This document shows, in pieces, positions 23,379-34,944 of a stretch of DNA of 64,000 bases. A program made the position numbers and the translations under genes. Below the pieces are notes generated by a model. That model had not been told where the DNA came from and searched no databases. It saw nothing but the letters and a program-made list of their open reading frames with translations. Each line of letters begins with the position of its first letter. The stretch's first letter is position 1. The stretch covers positions 796,149,608-796,213,607 of the forward strand of contig CM062296.1 in NCBI GenBank assembly GCA_031216915.1. Direction: 5' to 3'. The stretch comes from Pictodentalium vernedei. Its lineage: Eukaryota > Mollusca > Scaphopoda > Dentaliida > Dentaliidae.

Positions 23379-24379
23379 AAGAAATCCAATCAGAAACTTC
23401 AAACTCCGCATCTGGTTATCGAAAGAAGGTAATTACGAAGACCTCAATTCGGCTATCCGAAAAGAGAAATAGGAGGGTTTTCTCTCCACCAATTGCCTGG
23501 AGACTATGACTGATGGATTTAGTTCTAAATTACTCAAGCTTGCGTCCAAATACATATCCAATAAAATAATCACCGTCAGGAAAAACCAGCATGACTACTG
23601 CCGGCCTCGGTGAATATTAGTAGTATGCTTGGGGCTGGATGACTCTGTTCTGCCGGACGGGGGTGACAGGGGGTGACGGGGGTGATGACGTCATCATAAT
23701 TAAAATGTTACGTAAGATAATTAACGTTGCTTAATTTTTTTTAATCACTTTAATTAATAATTGTTGCTTAATTAATTTTAATTAAAGACTGTTGCATAAT
23801 TAATGTAATTAATGTAATTAATGAGTGTAATTAGAGTTGATTATAATAATTAGTATATTAATGAATGAATTAATATTGATGTACTGGACATATATATGAA
23901 TGCTACCGACTGACTTTGACCTGGACACCTGCAAAGGTAAACAGTTCATCGCGTGTTTAGGTGTAATTAAATCGATTTTTCTTTTCAAACCCCAACTACT
24001 GACAGATGATGAAGCAATTAAATCTATTATCACACTTTAATGACCGGTCATAAATATTGTTAGACTGGACATGCTATCATGTATTTAAAAATCAATGATG
24101 ATCTCACGTGACAAGATGTGTCTTGCTTTTAACTGAAGACTGTGAACGACTCCATTGTGGTAATTTTTATAGGTGTAATTGGATTTAATAACTTGGCGTG
24201 ATTCTTACATATTAATAACACAAGTTTATTCTTCTCGTTTTTATGGCTGTCAAAAAACTCTCATAGACCAAGGTATTCTGATTTTATGCCTCACACGATA
24301 AAGTAATTTTTTAATCCGATGACCACATGAACAAATAACATTTCAGTTATTGAAAAGCGGGCGTGTTTGTTTTTTCCCC

Positions 24380-24386
24380 TATAAAG
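24380..24386 (+). promoter_or_regulatory. TATA box of the E1 arm gene (left copy)
   Basis: TATAAAG lies 58 nt upstream of the ATG at 24438. In the right arm the same position reads TTTAAAG. The sequence between box and start (cctcactctcattagaaact) is conserved in both arms. Confidence 0.6.
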
Positions 24387-24437
24387 TCTGATGATTCGAA
24401 CCTCACTCTCATTAGAAACTGAGTCAGAAAAGCCAAG

Positions 24438-24761
24438 ATGACAAGCATCGACTATACTTCCGTAAACAGCTATGAGCGAACCAAGAAGCAGCGAGCCAAC
24501 GAATAATTTGCATTAGCATTAAAAAAGTGGTGGTCGGCGACGCTCCCCACGAAGGAACAAGAAAAGAGACTAAAAGACTACCCTTTTGTTGAGTCTGCCA
24601 GACATCCTTTCGGGGAGATCCAGCACAGAAATCGACCCAAACACTGACTCGATCTTCCTGTACACATGCAGGAGGAAGCACTAGTAGGGCCACCAATAAC
24701 AGCTGATGAAGATTGGGAAAAAGAGTTCTTCACCGAGGCGGAGATGGGAGGAAAAAAATAG
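24438..24761 (+). pseudogene. E1 arm gene, left copy, broken by a stop
   Basis: Same 107-codon gene as 30617-30940, but codon 23 is a stop (cgagccaacgaataattt). Several substitutions follow (for example CTGACTCGAT in place of the tryptophan codon region). Start context and promoter are retained, so decay is by point mutation. Confidence 0.75.
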
Positions 24762-25309
24762 CTTTCTATGGAAAGCAAAAAAAAACCGGCCCTTTTCAGG
24801 GCCACCATAATCTTAAAAAGAGTTGCTTTGTCACAAACACACACTTTTTCAACCAATCACACACCTCCATTATCCCACACCCTCACCGTCACACCCCTGT
24901 ATCCCCTCACAGTACATAAAACTTTCATGAACTCCCCTCCTCCAGGTCATCTAATACCAAAAAAAAAACTTTTGGAAACTTCACTCCCCCTCCCCCATCC
25001 CTCACAATAGCTAAAGTATCTTGAACCCCAGCCCAGTTTTCTAAATGTAATGGACATGTCAGGCCCCCTGGATACGCCTTCCCCACAATTTTGAGTGATC
25101 AAATTACCCCGATTAGTCTCCTCTCATAACTTACCACACTCTTAACCCGTATTTACTATGAGATTGTCCCCCTAATAAAGAGCATATGTTCATTTAGTAT
25201 AATATATTAATAATTTTCGTTAAATAATTCATTCTACAAGACACTTGTTGAAAAAACAAAATGGCAGATTAGTTTGACAGAAATACGCGTATCAATTTAT
25301 TCAGGAATG

Positions 25310-25570
25310 TCTGTCGGTTGTGTCCTTGGGCAAGACACTTCATCCCTATTGACCATGTGGGGGCATGGTGACGCTGTGCACTAAGGCATACTGCACGTCG
25401 ATGGAGCACCTGTCTTCAACCAATGCAGACCCTGTGTAGAATCTTGACAGTTGCTTGCCATTGCTCAGTGGCTCTCTCCGGCTTCCTCCACCCGTAAAAA
25501 CTGTCGTGGTCATGATTAGTCATTCTGCAGACCTTAAACACCAATAAATAAATATAAATAAATAGTCGGT
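25310..25570 (+). repeat. Interspersed repeat with ccttgggcaagacactt, AT-rich tail
   Basis: Contains gtccttgggcaagacacttc, a motif I know from 3' ends of animal LINE/SINE repeats, and ends in an aataaataaatataaataaat tail. Degenerate relatives occur at about 25770-25930 and 26150-26440, and the inverted arm has one copy at 29872-30063. It probably inserted into E1 before the arms were homogenised. Confidence 0.55.
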
Positions 25571-25769
25571 TATCAAAACAGCCCTTAAGTGTTTAACAGT
25601 TAATTGTGGACCAGTGTGTTTAAAAATGAAAAATTTGGGTGATAGCACTACGGACTGTGTTTAATCCTAGAAAAATCACACCCGCGCTATTACTAACCCG
25701 TATGATTTATTTTTGAACGTTCACTGAAGAATAACCCACCCATCTTAGTAAAAGCATGAAAGAGCTACC

Positions 25770-26445
25770 TTTATCTAATTACCTATGTGGGGATGGGGGT
25801 GGTCGGTAACGTTGTGTACTATGGCGTACTACCTTCAGCCAATGATAACCCTGTGTAGAACTTTGACAGTTGTTTGCCTCTGCACGATGGTTCTTTCCAG
25901 ATTGCTCCAACTGTCGTTAAATAAATGAAAAAACTACAATTCTATAATAACAGGCCAAGCCCCCCCTTATCAACAACAGTACTTTCACCCCCCCCCTCAT
26001 TTTAATAGCTGAAAAGCGCTGTTACTCGATCAAAAAAAAATTGTAAAAGGATATGCGACTCTGTATTAGCCACCCAAATTTGCGAGACTTGGGAAAATAT
26101 AACCCACCTAGAGCTGCATGAAAGCTACGTACACTATTCGAACTCCTGCATTGTGTCCTTGGGCAAGGTAATTTACCCTGATTATCCACGTGGGAGCATG
26201 ATGATGGCGTGTAATAAGGTGTACTGCACGTCAGTGATATGCATATTTTAGAACAATCTAACCCTGCTTGTGCGGATTTCCGACATTGGTGAGATGACAT
26301 TTACTTGTCGTTGCTCTGTGGTTCTCTTTGGATATTCCAGAGTCTACCCGTAAAATTGTCACGTTTAATTATAACTTGAACTTGATGTCCGGGTGTAATG
26401 AATGCGTATTTTCTGCAGACATTCTAAATAAATGCAGCTGGTTTG
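25770..26445 (+). repeat. Two further degenerate copies of the cttgggcaag repeat, left arm only
   Basis: About 25770-25930 and 26150-26440 keep gtgtagaactttgacagttg and ttgtgtccttgggcaaggta blocks in the same order as 25310-25570. They account for much of the extra length of the left arm. Confidence 0.5.
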
Positions 26446-26585
26446 CAGACCTGTATATATTTTTTTTTCAATTGAGTAAAAATATATGATAGTTACTGAT
26501 GTAACACGCCGATTAGTATGTTTAATGAATCTAACTACACCAGCCCGACCGACCCTTTGCCCACCATGATCACAACAAACGTTTC

Positions 26586-26587
<2 letters not shown>

Positions 26588-26642
<55 letters not shown>
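26588..26642. repeat. (CT)n microsatellite in E1 left arm
   Basis: About 27 CT repeats. The matching right-arm site at 29723-29742 has only about 10 GA repeats, so the two arms no longer convert each other here. Confidence 0.9.
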
Positions 26643-26651
<9 letters not shown>

Positions 26652-27946
26652 ACCGATACAGTATGGGTGGAAACTAATTGCGTTCAAGCTGTTGTTTTTT
26701 TCTAGGTTTTACCACCCCCTTACAGCACAAATCGAAATGAAATCTGATTCATTGAACCATACTACAGTGCATGTCAAAATGAATTTTTGAACGCCATTTT
26801 CTCTATGTGTCACTATCAGCAGCTATGACCATAGCGTAACTTTGTGGTAAATGCTTATTTTTGTACAAAACTCAAGACCTTTCTCTGACAAATGCCTATA
26901 TAAAAACAAGATAATACGTGAGAATGCGTTGTGTACCTGCATTTTGTTGATAAAATATGTCATGACCACATTCCCGGATATTATTAATGTACCCGCTTAA
27001 TAACAGCCGAATTTTTATTGGATCACAGTTTTTGATTGAATAATTCCCGATTTTTTTATTAAATCACATTCAGTAATTTATGTAGATTTCCTGAACTGGG
27101 CGAATGTCAAGAAAGTCACTCTGTAGTTTAGGAGACACCACAAATAAAACAATGAAAAAATCTTAGATATATTGCATTTTTGTAATTATCCATATTAACC
27201 AGAAACCAAAACTAGTCAAATTGATTAGTATTAAATTACAAATGGATATGAAATTTGCAGTAAAATGAACACTGGTATATGCTGCTGACCGCATTTTTAG
27301 TTGTCTGTAATGGCTGTTGTTCAGAATGTCACCCTGTTGGTGTGAGTTTTTGCTTTTTCGTCCAGTTTCATGAGAGCTTCCACGAAGTCCGTTCCACATT
27401 CGCAATCTTTTCCAGGGGCCATTCTTCAGAGGCTGGTCCATCGCAGCTTTGCAGAGATATTGTTTTCTGGATGACAAAATTCAATACATTCTTGATTTCC
27501 GATGAGACCCCTTGGGATATTTTGAACTTTAAGTATGTTTGCCAAAATTTTCCATCGAATTTTAAAATCACTAAAAACCATTTTATCGAATTGTAAAATC
27601 ACTAAAAACCGTTTTATCGAATTTTAAGATCAGCGATCACTCATTATCTGATTAAAGGGATTATCAGATTAAACAGTGCGGTGAGGGTGGTTCAGATATG
27701 CTACTTTGTCTTGTCATGAATGTGACTTTGATGTTTCTTTTTTTAAGTAAACTATAGCAATTTGTGTGAAGTTGAGCAAAAAAGTATTTTACCTCAGAGC
27801 TCTATCACTGTAATTTCCCACAATGCACTGTGTGAGAATTTGAAGTAACCAATGATCAACAGGTGAGGTAGAACCCACCTTATCTTGGTATATAATTAGC
27901 CAATCAGTGATTAACAGGTTGGGGTGGGACCAATCCTATTCATACA

Positions 27947-27967
27947 TATAAATGGCAGAGTGTTGGA
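27947..27967 (+). promoter_or_regulatory. TATA box and GAGTGTTGG motif of the E1 zinc-finger gene
   Basis: TATAAATGGCAGAGTGTTGGA lies 58 nt before the ATG at 28005. The same TATA plus GTGTTGG combination is found in three E2 promoters (TATAAAAGG(A/G)GTGTTGG), linking the two elements. Confidence 0.65.
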
Positions 27968-28004
27968 ACAGTATTGCCACTCTATTAACTAGCTTCTGAA
28001 AAGG

Positions 28005-28868
28005 ATGAATTCACGCTACGTCTGTGAATTGTGTCAAAAATCTTACTCTCATAACACTAATTATTATTGACACAGACGAAAATTACACAAAAATGTAAAT
28101 TTTAAACACACTATAGGGGGAGCGAACCCAAATACAGCTGAGTTAACAACCAGATCTGTCTGTAACCAGCCACCCTATCCTCCAGTGCATATGAAATCAG
28201 CCTTTAGTTGAAACAATGCATTAACAAGTGGAAATATTTTGGGGCTTGCAAATAAGCTAGAGCCAGTAAAATCGTTAGTGATATGGAAATCACTGAGGGA
28301 AAAACCTATAGATGACTCAACCAACCTACCCTCAAGCAGAATTCAGTGTATTGAACCATGGGGGAGTGAACAGTTGCAGGAAATACGCACACCCACGAAT
28401 GCTGTAGCTGTCCCGCCCATAGACCAGGGTATGAGACCAATTACTGAATCTTCAACATCGAGTTCTTAAGAGAAAGGGCTGCTGAACCAGACAATCTTTC
28501 AGCGCCAATCAAATTTACGCAAAGAAACCACCAAACCACACTCTTTAATGACTAGTTTTTCAGTGGAAAATCATCCAGACTGGTTAGACGTTATACCAGA
28601 TTCCATGCAGCAGAAGGTGCTTTTGTTACTCCAGATAATAAAGAATGTACCCAATTTATCCTGGGATGAGAAAGATCGACTCGTGTATGATCTAATAAAT
28701 GATCTGCTGTGAAAAAGAAAAGATTTTCAACCGACAGGGTGGAAAATTTTGGCAAACATCCTTAAAGATCAAAATATCCCAAGGGGTCTCATCAGAAATC
28801 AAGAATGTATTGAATTTTGTCATCCAGAAAACAATATCTCTGCAAAGCTGCGATGGACCAGCCTCTGA
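28005..28868 (+). pseudogene. C2H2 zinc-finger protein of E1, decayed
   Basis: One 287-codon frame starts at ATG 28005 and contains in-frame stops at 28068, 28209, 28467 and 28710. The N-terminus is a single C2H2 finger (C-x2-C at CELC, then a histidine pair 12 residues later in HRRKLH). A low-complexity polar middle follows. The C-terminal part is helical: WLDVIPDSMQQKVLLLL, then LVYDLINDLL and KRKDFQPTGWKIL. From memory, C-terminal blocks of this kind recur in unannotated proteins of other invertebrate genomes, which I cannot verify here. The last 43 codons lie in the right arm and are duplicated in the left arm. Probable role: DNA-binding or virion-like accessory protein of the element; function not established. 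Confidence 0.6.
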
Positions 28869-29871
28869 AGAATGGCCCCTGGAAAAGATTGCGAATGTGG
28901 AACGGACTTCGTGGAATCTCTCATGAAACTGGACAAAAAAGCAAAAACTCACACCAACAGGGTGACATTCTGAACAACAGCCATTACAGACAACTAAAAA
29001 TGCGGCCAGCAGCATATACCAGTGTTCATTTTACTGCAAATTTCATATCCATTTGTAATTTAATACTAATCAATTTGACTAGTTTTGATTTCTGGTTAAT
29101 ATGGATAATTAAAAAAATACAATATATCTAAGATTTTTTCATTGTTTTATTTGTGGTGTCTCCTAAACTACAGAGTGACTTTCTTGACATTCGCCCAGTT
29201 CAGGAAATCTACATAAATTACTAAGATTTTTTCATTGTTTCCTAAACTACAGAGTGACTTTCTTGACATTCGCCCAGTTCAGGAAATCTACATAAATTAC
29301 TGAATGTGATTTAATAAAAAATTCGGCAATTATTCAAATCAAAAACTGTGATCCGATAAAAATTCGGCTGTTATTAAGCGGGTACATTAATAATATCCGG
29401 GAATGTGGTCATGACATATTTTATCAACAAAATGCAGGTACACAACGCATTCTCGCGTATTATCTTGTTTTATATAGGCATTTGTCAGAGAAAGGTCTTG
29501 AGTTTTGTACAAAAATAAGCATTTTACCACAAAGTTACGCTATGGTCATAGCTGCTGATAGTGGCACATGGAAAAAATGGCGTTCAAAAATTAATTTTGA
29601 CATGCACTGTAGTATGGTTCAATGAATCAGATTTCATTTCGATTTGCGCTGTAAGGGGGGTGGTAAAACCTAGAAAAAAACAACAGCTTGAATGCAATTA
29701 GTTTCCACCCGTACTGTATCGGTGAGAGAGAGAGAGAGAGAGAATTGAAATGTTTGTTGTGATAATGGTGGGCAAAGGGTCGGTCGGGCTGGTGTAGTTA
29801 GATTCATTAAACATACTAATCGGCGTGTTACATCAGTAACTATCATATATTTTACTCAATTGAAAAAAAAT

Positions 29872-30063
29872 GGGTGGAGGAAGCCGGAGAGAGCCACCGA
29901 GCAACGGCAAGCAACTGTCAAGATTCTACACAGGGTCTGCATTGGTTGAAGACAGGTGCTCCATCGACGTGCAGTACGCCTTAGTGCACAGCATCACCAT
30001 GCGCCCCACATGGTCAATAGGGATGAAGTGTCTTGCCCAAGGACACAACCAACAGACATTCCT
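29872..30063 (-). repeat. Inverted copy of the cttgggcaag repeat
   Basis: Right-arm counterpart of 25310-25500; reads tgtcttgcccaaggacacaa on the plus strand. Its border with the ttttttttcaattg sequence marks the deletion relative to the left arm. Confidence 0.6.
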
Positions 30064-30616
30064 GAATAAATCGATATGCATAATTCTGTCAAACTAATCC
30101 GCCACTTTGTTTTTTTTTCGACAAGTGTCTTGTGGAATGAATTATTTAACGAAAATTATTAATATATTATATTATATTAAATGAACATACGCTCTTTATT
30201 AGGGGGACAATCTCATAGTAAATACGGGTTAAGAGTGTGGTAAGTTATGAGAGGAGACTAATCGGGGTAATTTGATCGCTCAAAATTGTGGGGAAGGCAT
30301 ATCCGGGAGCCTGGTATGTCCATTACATTTAGAGAACTGGGCTGGGGTTCAAGATACTTTAGCCATTGTGAGGGATGGGGGAGGGGGAGTGAGGTTTCCA
30401 AAAGTTGTTTTTTTTTTTTTGGTATTGGATGACCTGGAGGAGGGGAGTTCATGAAAGTTTTATGTACTGTGAGGGGATACAGGGGTGTGACGGTGAAGGT
30501 GTGGGATAATGGAGGTGTCTGATTGGTTGAAAAAGTGTGTGTTTGTGACAAAGCAACTCTTTTTAAGATTATGGTGGCCCTGAAAAGGCCCGGGTTTTTT
30601 TGCTTTCCATAGAAAG

Positions 30617-30940
30617 CTATTTTTTTCCTCCCATCTCCGCCTCGGTGAAGAACTCTTTTTCCCAATCTTCATCAACTGTCATTGGTGGCCCTACTAGTGC
30701 TTCCTCCTGCATGTGTAAAGGAAGATCGGACCAGTGTTTGGGTCGATTTCTGTACTGGATCTCCCTGAAAGGACGTCTGGCAGCCTCAACAAAAGGGTAG
30801 TCTTTTAGTCTCTTTTCTTGTTCCTTCGTGGGGAGCATCGCTGACCACCACTTTTTTAATGCTAATGCAAATTCTTCATTGGCTCGCTGCTTCTTGGTTC
30901 GCTCACAGCTGTTTACGGAAGTGTAGTCGATGCTTGTCAT
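30617..30940 (-). CDS. E1 arm gene, intact right copy (107 residues)
   Basis: ATG at 30940 opens 107 codons ending GGKK-stop. The N-terminal half is basic and rich in Lys/Arg/Trp (ALALKKWWSAM, RLKDYPFVEAARRPF). The C-terminal half is acidic (VDEDWEKEFFTEAEM). This charge split recalls a DNA-associated or packaging protein, but I recognise no family. It is the only intact gene in E1; the left-arm copy has a stop at codon 23. A TATA-like TTTAAAG lies 58 nt upstream. All E1 and E2 genes share this short leader. Confidence 0.55.
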   Translation of the reverse strand: MTSIDYTSVNSCERTKKQRANEEFALALKKWWSAMLPTKEQEKRLKDYPFVEAARRPFREIQYRNRPKHWSDLPLHMQEEALVGPPMTVDEDWEKEFFTEAEMGGKK

Positions 30941-31755
30941 CTTGGCTTTTCTGACTCAGTTTCTAATGAGAGTGAGGTTCCAATCGTCGGACTTTAAAGT
31001 GGAAAAAACAAACACGCCCACTTTTCAATAACCGAAATGTTATTTGTTCATGTGGTCATCGGATTAAAAAATTACTTTATCGCGTGAGGCGTAAAATCAG
31101 AATACCTTGGTCTATGAGAGTTTTTCGACAGCCATAAAAACAAGAAGAATAAACTTGCATTATTAATATGTAAGAATCATGCCAAGTTTTTAAATCCAAT
31201 TACACCTATAAAAATAGCCACAATGGAGTCGTTCACAGTCTTCAGTTAAAAGCAAGACACATCTTGTCACGTGAGATCATCATTGATTTTTAAATACATG
31301 ATAGCATGTCCAGTCTAACGATATTTATGACCAGTCATTAAAGTGTGATAATAGATTTATTTGCTTCAACATCTGTCAGTAGTTGGCGTTTGAAAAGAAA
31401 AATCAATTTTAATTACACCTAAACACGCGATGAACTGTTTACCTTTGCAGTTGTCCAGGTCAAAGTCAGTCAATAGCATTCATATATGTGTCCAGTACGT
31501 CAATATTAATTCATTTATTAATATACTAATTATTATAATCAACTCTAATTACACTCATTAATTACATTAATTATGCAACAGTCATTAATTAAAATTTATT
31601 AAGCAACAATTATTAATTAAAGTGATTAAAAAAAAATATTAAGTAACGTTAATTACCTTACGTAACATTTTAATTATGATGATGTCATCGCCCCCGTCAC
31701 CCCCTGTCACCCCCGTCTGGCAGAACAGGGTCATCCAGCCCCAAGCATACTACTA

Positions 31756-32014
31756 ATATTACTTTTCAAGGGTTTCTAATTCCTTGTATCAACCTCAAGG
31801 AAAGTCAATTATTGTTTTATTCTCATGACAGAAAGAATCGTTTGAAAATTCTTTGCTTTATTACATACTTTTCGAAGAAAATCAGCATATTGATATGCAA
31901 CAAAATAAATTTAATTTAAACGCATATATATATGAAGTAATGTGCATTAACTTATTTGTTCATGTTGTAGTTAATTTTTATCGCAGGTGGCTATTTGGAA
32001 TCATTGTGTCAACC
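31756..32014. other. No gene seen
   Basis: AT-rich interval between the end of E1 (including its ATAT duplication) and the Gypsy LTR. Confidence 0.4.
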
Positions 32015-32509
32015 TGTAACATGCGAGCAAAATGAGAGTATATTATAAAGTGGGGTTCGACAGTTCGAATGATTTGGAGCTCTCTTCTCAAGCAATTTTA
32101 AGACCCTGCTGGTAGTGAAGACTAGGGAGCAGAGACTTCGAGACTCCAGTTGGTCCAGCTTGCTAGTCTTTGACATTAACAAGCTACAAAGGGCAACTGT
32201 TTAGTGTTGTTTACTCAACAACTTCACTATTTGTGAGGTATTTTATATTATCTGTGCTATCCTGGTAAGGTGTTTAGGCCATTAGAACTACTTATTCTAA
32301 TAGCAAGCTCTAATTTGACAAAGATCGCGCAAGTGGGGACGAGTAACTGCAAACAAGCGTTTATATACTTCCTTTGGTCAGGTCGAGTTGGGAAAAGGGT
32401 AAGTTCATGGACGAGTCAAATGGTACGAATATGATTGATTCTCCATACAAAGGACAGGGAGTTTGAAATAAAGGAGTTATCTCCCTTATTCCATAAGCCA
32501 TCACAATAC
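32015..32509 (-). repeat. 3' LTR of the Gypsy element
   Basis: Matches the 43367-43497 LTR over gagagtatatt, cgacagtt and aatgatttggagctctcttct. I place the outer end at TGTAAC (32015) and the inner end at ...ccatcaca (about 32509). The LTR would then read TGTGATGG...GTTACA on the coding strand, preceded by the purine-rich agaggcgtgggta as polypurine tract. The inner end is inference. Confidence 0.6.
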
Positions 32510-32678
32510 CCACGCCTCTGATAACATGCGTCCAGCATGTGGGAAAAATGGAAACAATGAATAATTTGTGCCTTTATTTAAAAAAAAAAAATAGAAAAAT
32601 ACAACTGTACTTCTGTTCACACATCAAACCTGTTCTTCATTAAATGTTCTCTGTTTTCAGTTTATTCTTACTTGAGAG

Positions 32679-33353
32679 TAGGGTTTAATCCCGGGAACGG
32701 AAATTCCCGGGTTCCCGGTTCCGAAAACCGGCCACGAACCCCGGGAAATCTACAGCACGGAAACGGGAATGAAGCGTGGCACTGTTTGTGTATTCAACTG
32801 AAAGTTTCTGAATTGAAACTTTGTAGGATTTCCTCATCCCTTTCACGCCTGAAATTTGCACAGTCCTGATTCCTGACGAACCATTTTCAACGAATCACCG
32901 TAGCTCTCAACCATTTCTTGAGGACCCCCTCCCTTTCAAAAGCAAGATCTTCTGCATCCGATTCAAAGTTCAAACTCGTCTTCATTTTCAGAATCACTAG
33001 TATCCCCTATTCAGTACCTCCTTCAACATCAACACCTTTTTGACAGCCGTCACCAGTCTCCTCTGCTTAGAAGTGGTGACGGCAGTGAAGAGGAGGGTGT
33101 TGATGTTGGAGAAGGTAGAGGTGGTAATGTGAATGATTATGAAAATAAAGACGAGATTGAAGCGGGTTTAGGTTTTCATACTTATTCTAGGAAACTAACT
33201 TGGGAGATTGCCAACGAAATATGGCTCATTATCATTAAAATAAATGCGCCATGTTACCCTCGTAAATTTGCTTGATATTATCCGGGAAATGTCCCGGTTC
33301 CCGGTTCTGAGAGTAATTTCATTCCCGTTCCTTGTTCCTACAAAACTAGGGGA
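32679..33353. mobile_element. GC-rich foldback sequence, possible non-autonomous DNA element
   Basis: The left part (gggaacggaaattcccgggt, ttcccggttccg) and the right part (cgggaaatgtcccggttccc) are inverted relatives and frame a 0.6-kb AT-richer interior. Target duplications are not clear, so ends and class are uncertain; hAT-like elements often have such ends. Confidence 0.35.
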
Positions 33354-33359
33354 TATATA

Positions 33360-34940
33360 CTACTCAAAGTTTGCTAAGCACCAAATATTTGACACATCAT
33401 TGTGAAATTTGCTTGTGACATATTTGCGATATTCTTGGTGGATATGATTGAGGTATGTATTGAGATGGTCCCCAGTGTTTACATTAGCTCTCTTGACAGG
33501 AAGTTTTTTCGTGACAGTCATGGAAAGCATGTACCCCTTGATTTTCATGATGTTTTCGTGTACTGTCTACATGTACACGACATGTGTCGGATATACAGTC
33601 TTCATTTCAACACAACCCTTTGTGATTTAATGATTGAATATGACAAAGGCAAATGTAAGAAAAAAATTTTCTGAAACAGAAATGTGGCGGGCTGTAGGGA
33701 TGGTGGAGCAAGGGGCTACCCATCGTCAGGTTGGTGAAGCCCTTGGTGTGCACCATACGGTGATCCCCAGCGGCTGGGCAAGATTTCGGCAGTGTGGCAC
33801 ACCAGTACGACGGCATGGTGGTGGCAGAGGCAGGATAACATCTGCAGCTAAAGACCGGTTTTTGATCATTCAGACCCGTAGGAACCGCTTTGACACAGCA
33901 ACCCAGCTTCGCAGTGACCTTCAGAATGCATCAGGGGTAAATTCGTCGACGCAGACTATCCGGGCAAGGTTGCACGAAGGTGGACTCCGATCGAGAAGAC
34001 CATGTATTCGCATTCCGCTGCCCCAAAACCATCGCCAGGCACGATATCAATGAGCCATGGACCGCGTTGGATGGACAGAGAAGATTGGCGACCTGTAATT
34101 TTTACAGATGAGCCAAGGTACTGCCTAGACCACACAGATAGGCGATCTAGGGTGTGGAGAAGACCGGGAGAGCGATTCCATGCAGCCAACATTGCTGAGC
34201 ATGACCGCTAAGGTGGAGGGTCAATCATGGTCTGGGGCGGCATCAGCAGGGATGGACGTACAGAGCTATGTGTCCTTGAACGTGGTACATTGACTGCACA
34301 GTGTTATATTGATGAGATCCTGGATGTCCACGACAGATTGTATGCAGGTGCAGTGGGTGATAGATTCATTCTGAAGGACAGTAATGCCCGTCCTCGTGTT
34401 GCCCATGCTGCCGGGGAGTACCAACAGGGGGGAGGGGAGGGGGGGGGGTAGCGTATGGACTGGCCAGCAAGATCCCCTGACCTCAATCCAATCCAACATG
34501 TCTGGAATGAGTTGCAGCTTGTAATTTCAGACCGTCCAGCAATAAAGTGTCCAGGAGCTTGGTGCCATGCTGATCTAAAAATGGAACAGCATCCCACAAA
34601 GGACCACCAGGAACCTGATTGGGAGCCCGAGAAGGCGTTGTCAAGCTGTTGTAATTAATGGTAATGGGTCTCATACTCGTTATTGAACCCATACCAGTTC
34701 GCTCCGTCAACTTTTGGCAAACTGAAAAATTTCCTCTTTTAACAATAATATCCATTTTCCATGGTTATCGTATTCAAAAGATGAAAAATAATGTCAAACA
34801 CAAATAAAATATTAATTTCTGTACTTAAATCATTAAAGATATAATTAAATAAAATATATATACACTTTTTATTACAATATTTCAACTAAAACGTAAAACA
34901 GGTAGTTGGATATACTTGGTGCTTAGCAAACTTTGAGTAG
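33360..34940 (+). mobile_element. Tc1-like transposon A, 1,581 bp
   Basis: Inverted ends CTACTCAAAGTTTGCTAAGC flank a decayed transposase. TA dinucleotides border both ends (a Tc1/mariner target). It has exactly the same length as copy B at 37887-39467. It sits in the 3' part of the Gypsy element. Confidence 0.85.
33634..34650 (+). pseudogene. Tc1-like transposase, frameshifted (copy A)
   Basis: The N-terminal frame (33634-34053) has the paired-type helix-turn-helix: EMWRAVGMVEQGATHRQV and LGVHHTVI, then the GRGR-like hinge. The catalytic domain continues in other frames: first aspartate in VIFTDEPRYCL (frame 34002), WGGISRDGRTEL (frame 34227), second aspartate in FILKDSNARPR, and a final MDWPARSPDLNPIQHVW at 34455. 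Frameshifts fall near 34040, at a stop at 34209-34211, and in a G-run at 34430-34450. It cannot make an active enzyme. Confidence 0.85.
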
Positions 34941-34944
34941 TATA

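Larger units (their letters stand above)
23618..27554. repeat. E1 left inverted-repeat arm
   Basis: Pairs with 28740-31755. Homology runs to the inner junction atgtttgccaaaattttcca. The left arm is about 0.96 kb longer because of 25498-26460, which holds two extra degenerate copies of the aaggacacaa-type repeat; the right arm passes directly from gggtggaggaagcc to ttttttttcaattg. Confidence 0.85.
23618..31755. mobile_element. Element E1: 8.1-kb long-inverted-repeat, virus-like mobile element
   Basis: Both ends read TAGTAGTATGCTTGGGG inward and are flanked by the 4-bp duplication ATAT (23614-23617 and 31756-31759). Most of the element is one inverted repeat with arms of 3.9 and 3.0 kb around a 1.2-kb centre. 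A TGACGTCA palindrome lies 68 bp from the left end. It carries a 107-codon gene in each arm (one broken) and a C2H2 zinc-finger pseudogene in the centre. Each has a TATA box 58 nt before the ATG. No polymerase, integrase or transposase is visible. Terminus, duplication length and promoter layout match E2 at 46.6-51.4 kb. Arms differ by indels, so it is old. Confidence 0.85.
28740..31755. repeat. E1 right inverted-repeat arm
   Basis: Reverse complement of 23618-27554 apart from indels. It has a private 95-bp tandem duplication at about 29130-29290 (aagattttttcattgttt ... ctacataaattact twice). Confidence 0.85.

Noticed and set aside
27163-27477. 104-codon minus-strand ORF (and its mirror at 28817-29131) as a conserved gene
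   Set aside because: The two frames are the same arm sequence in inverted orientation, and they are out of frame with the zinc-finger gene that covers part of it.
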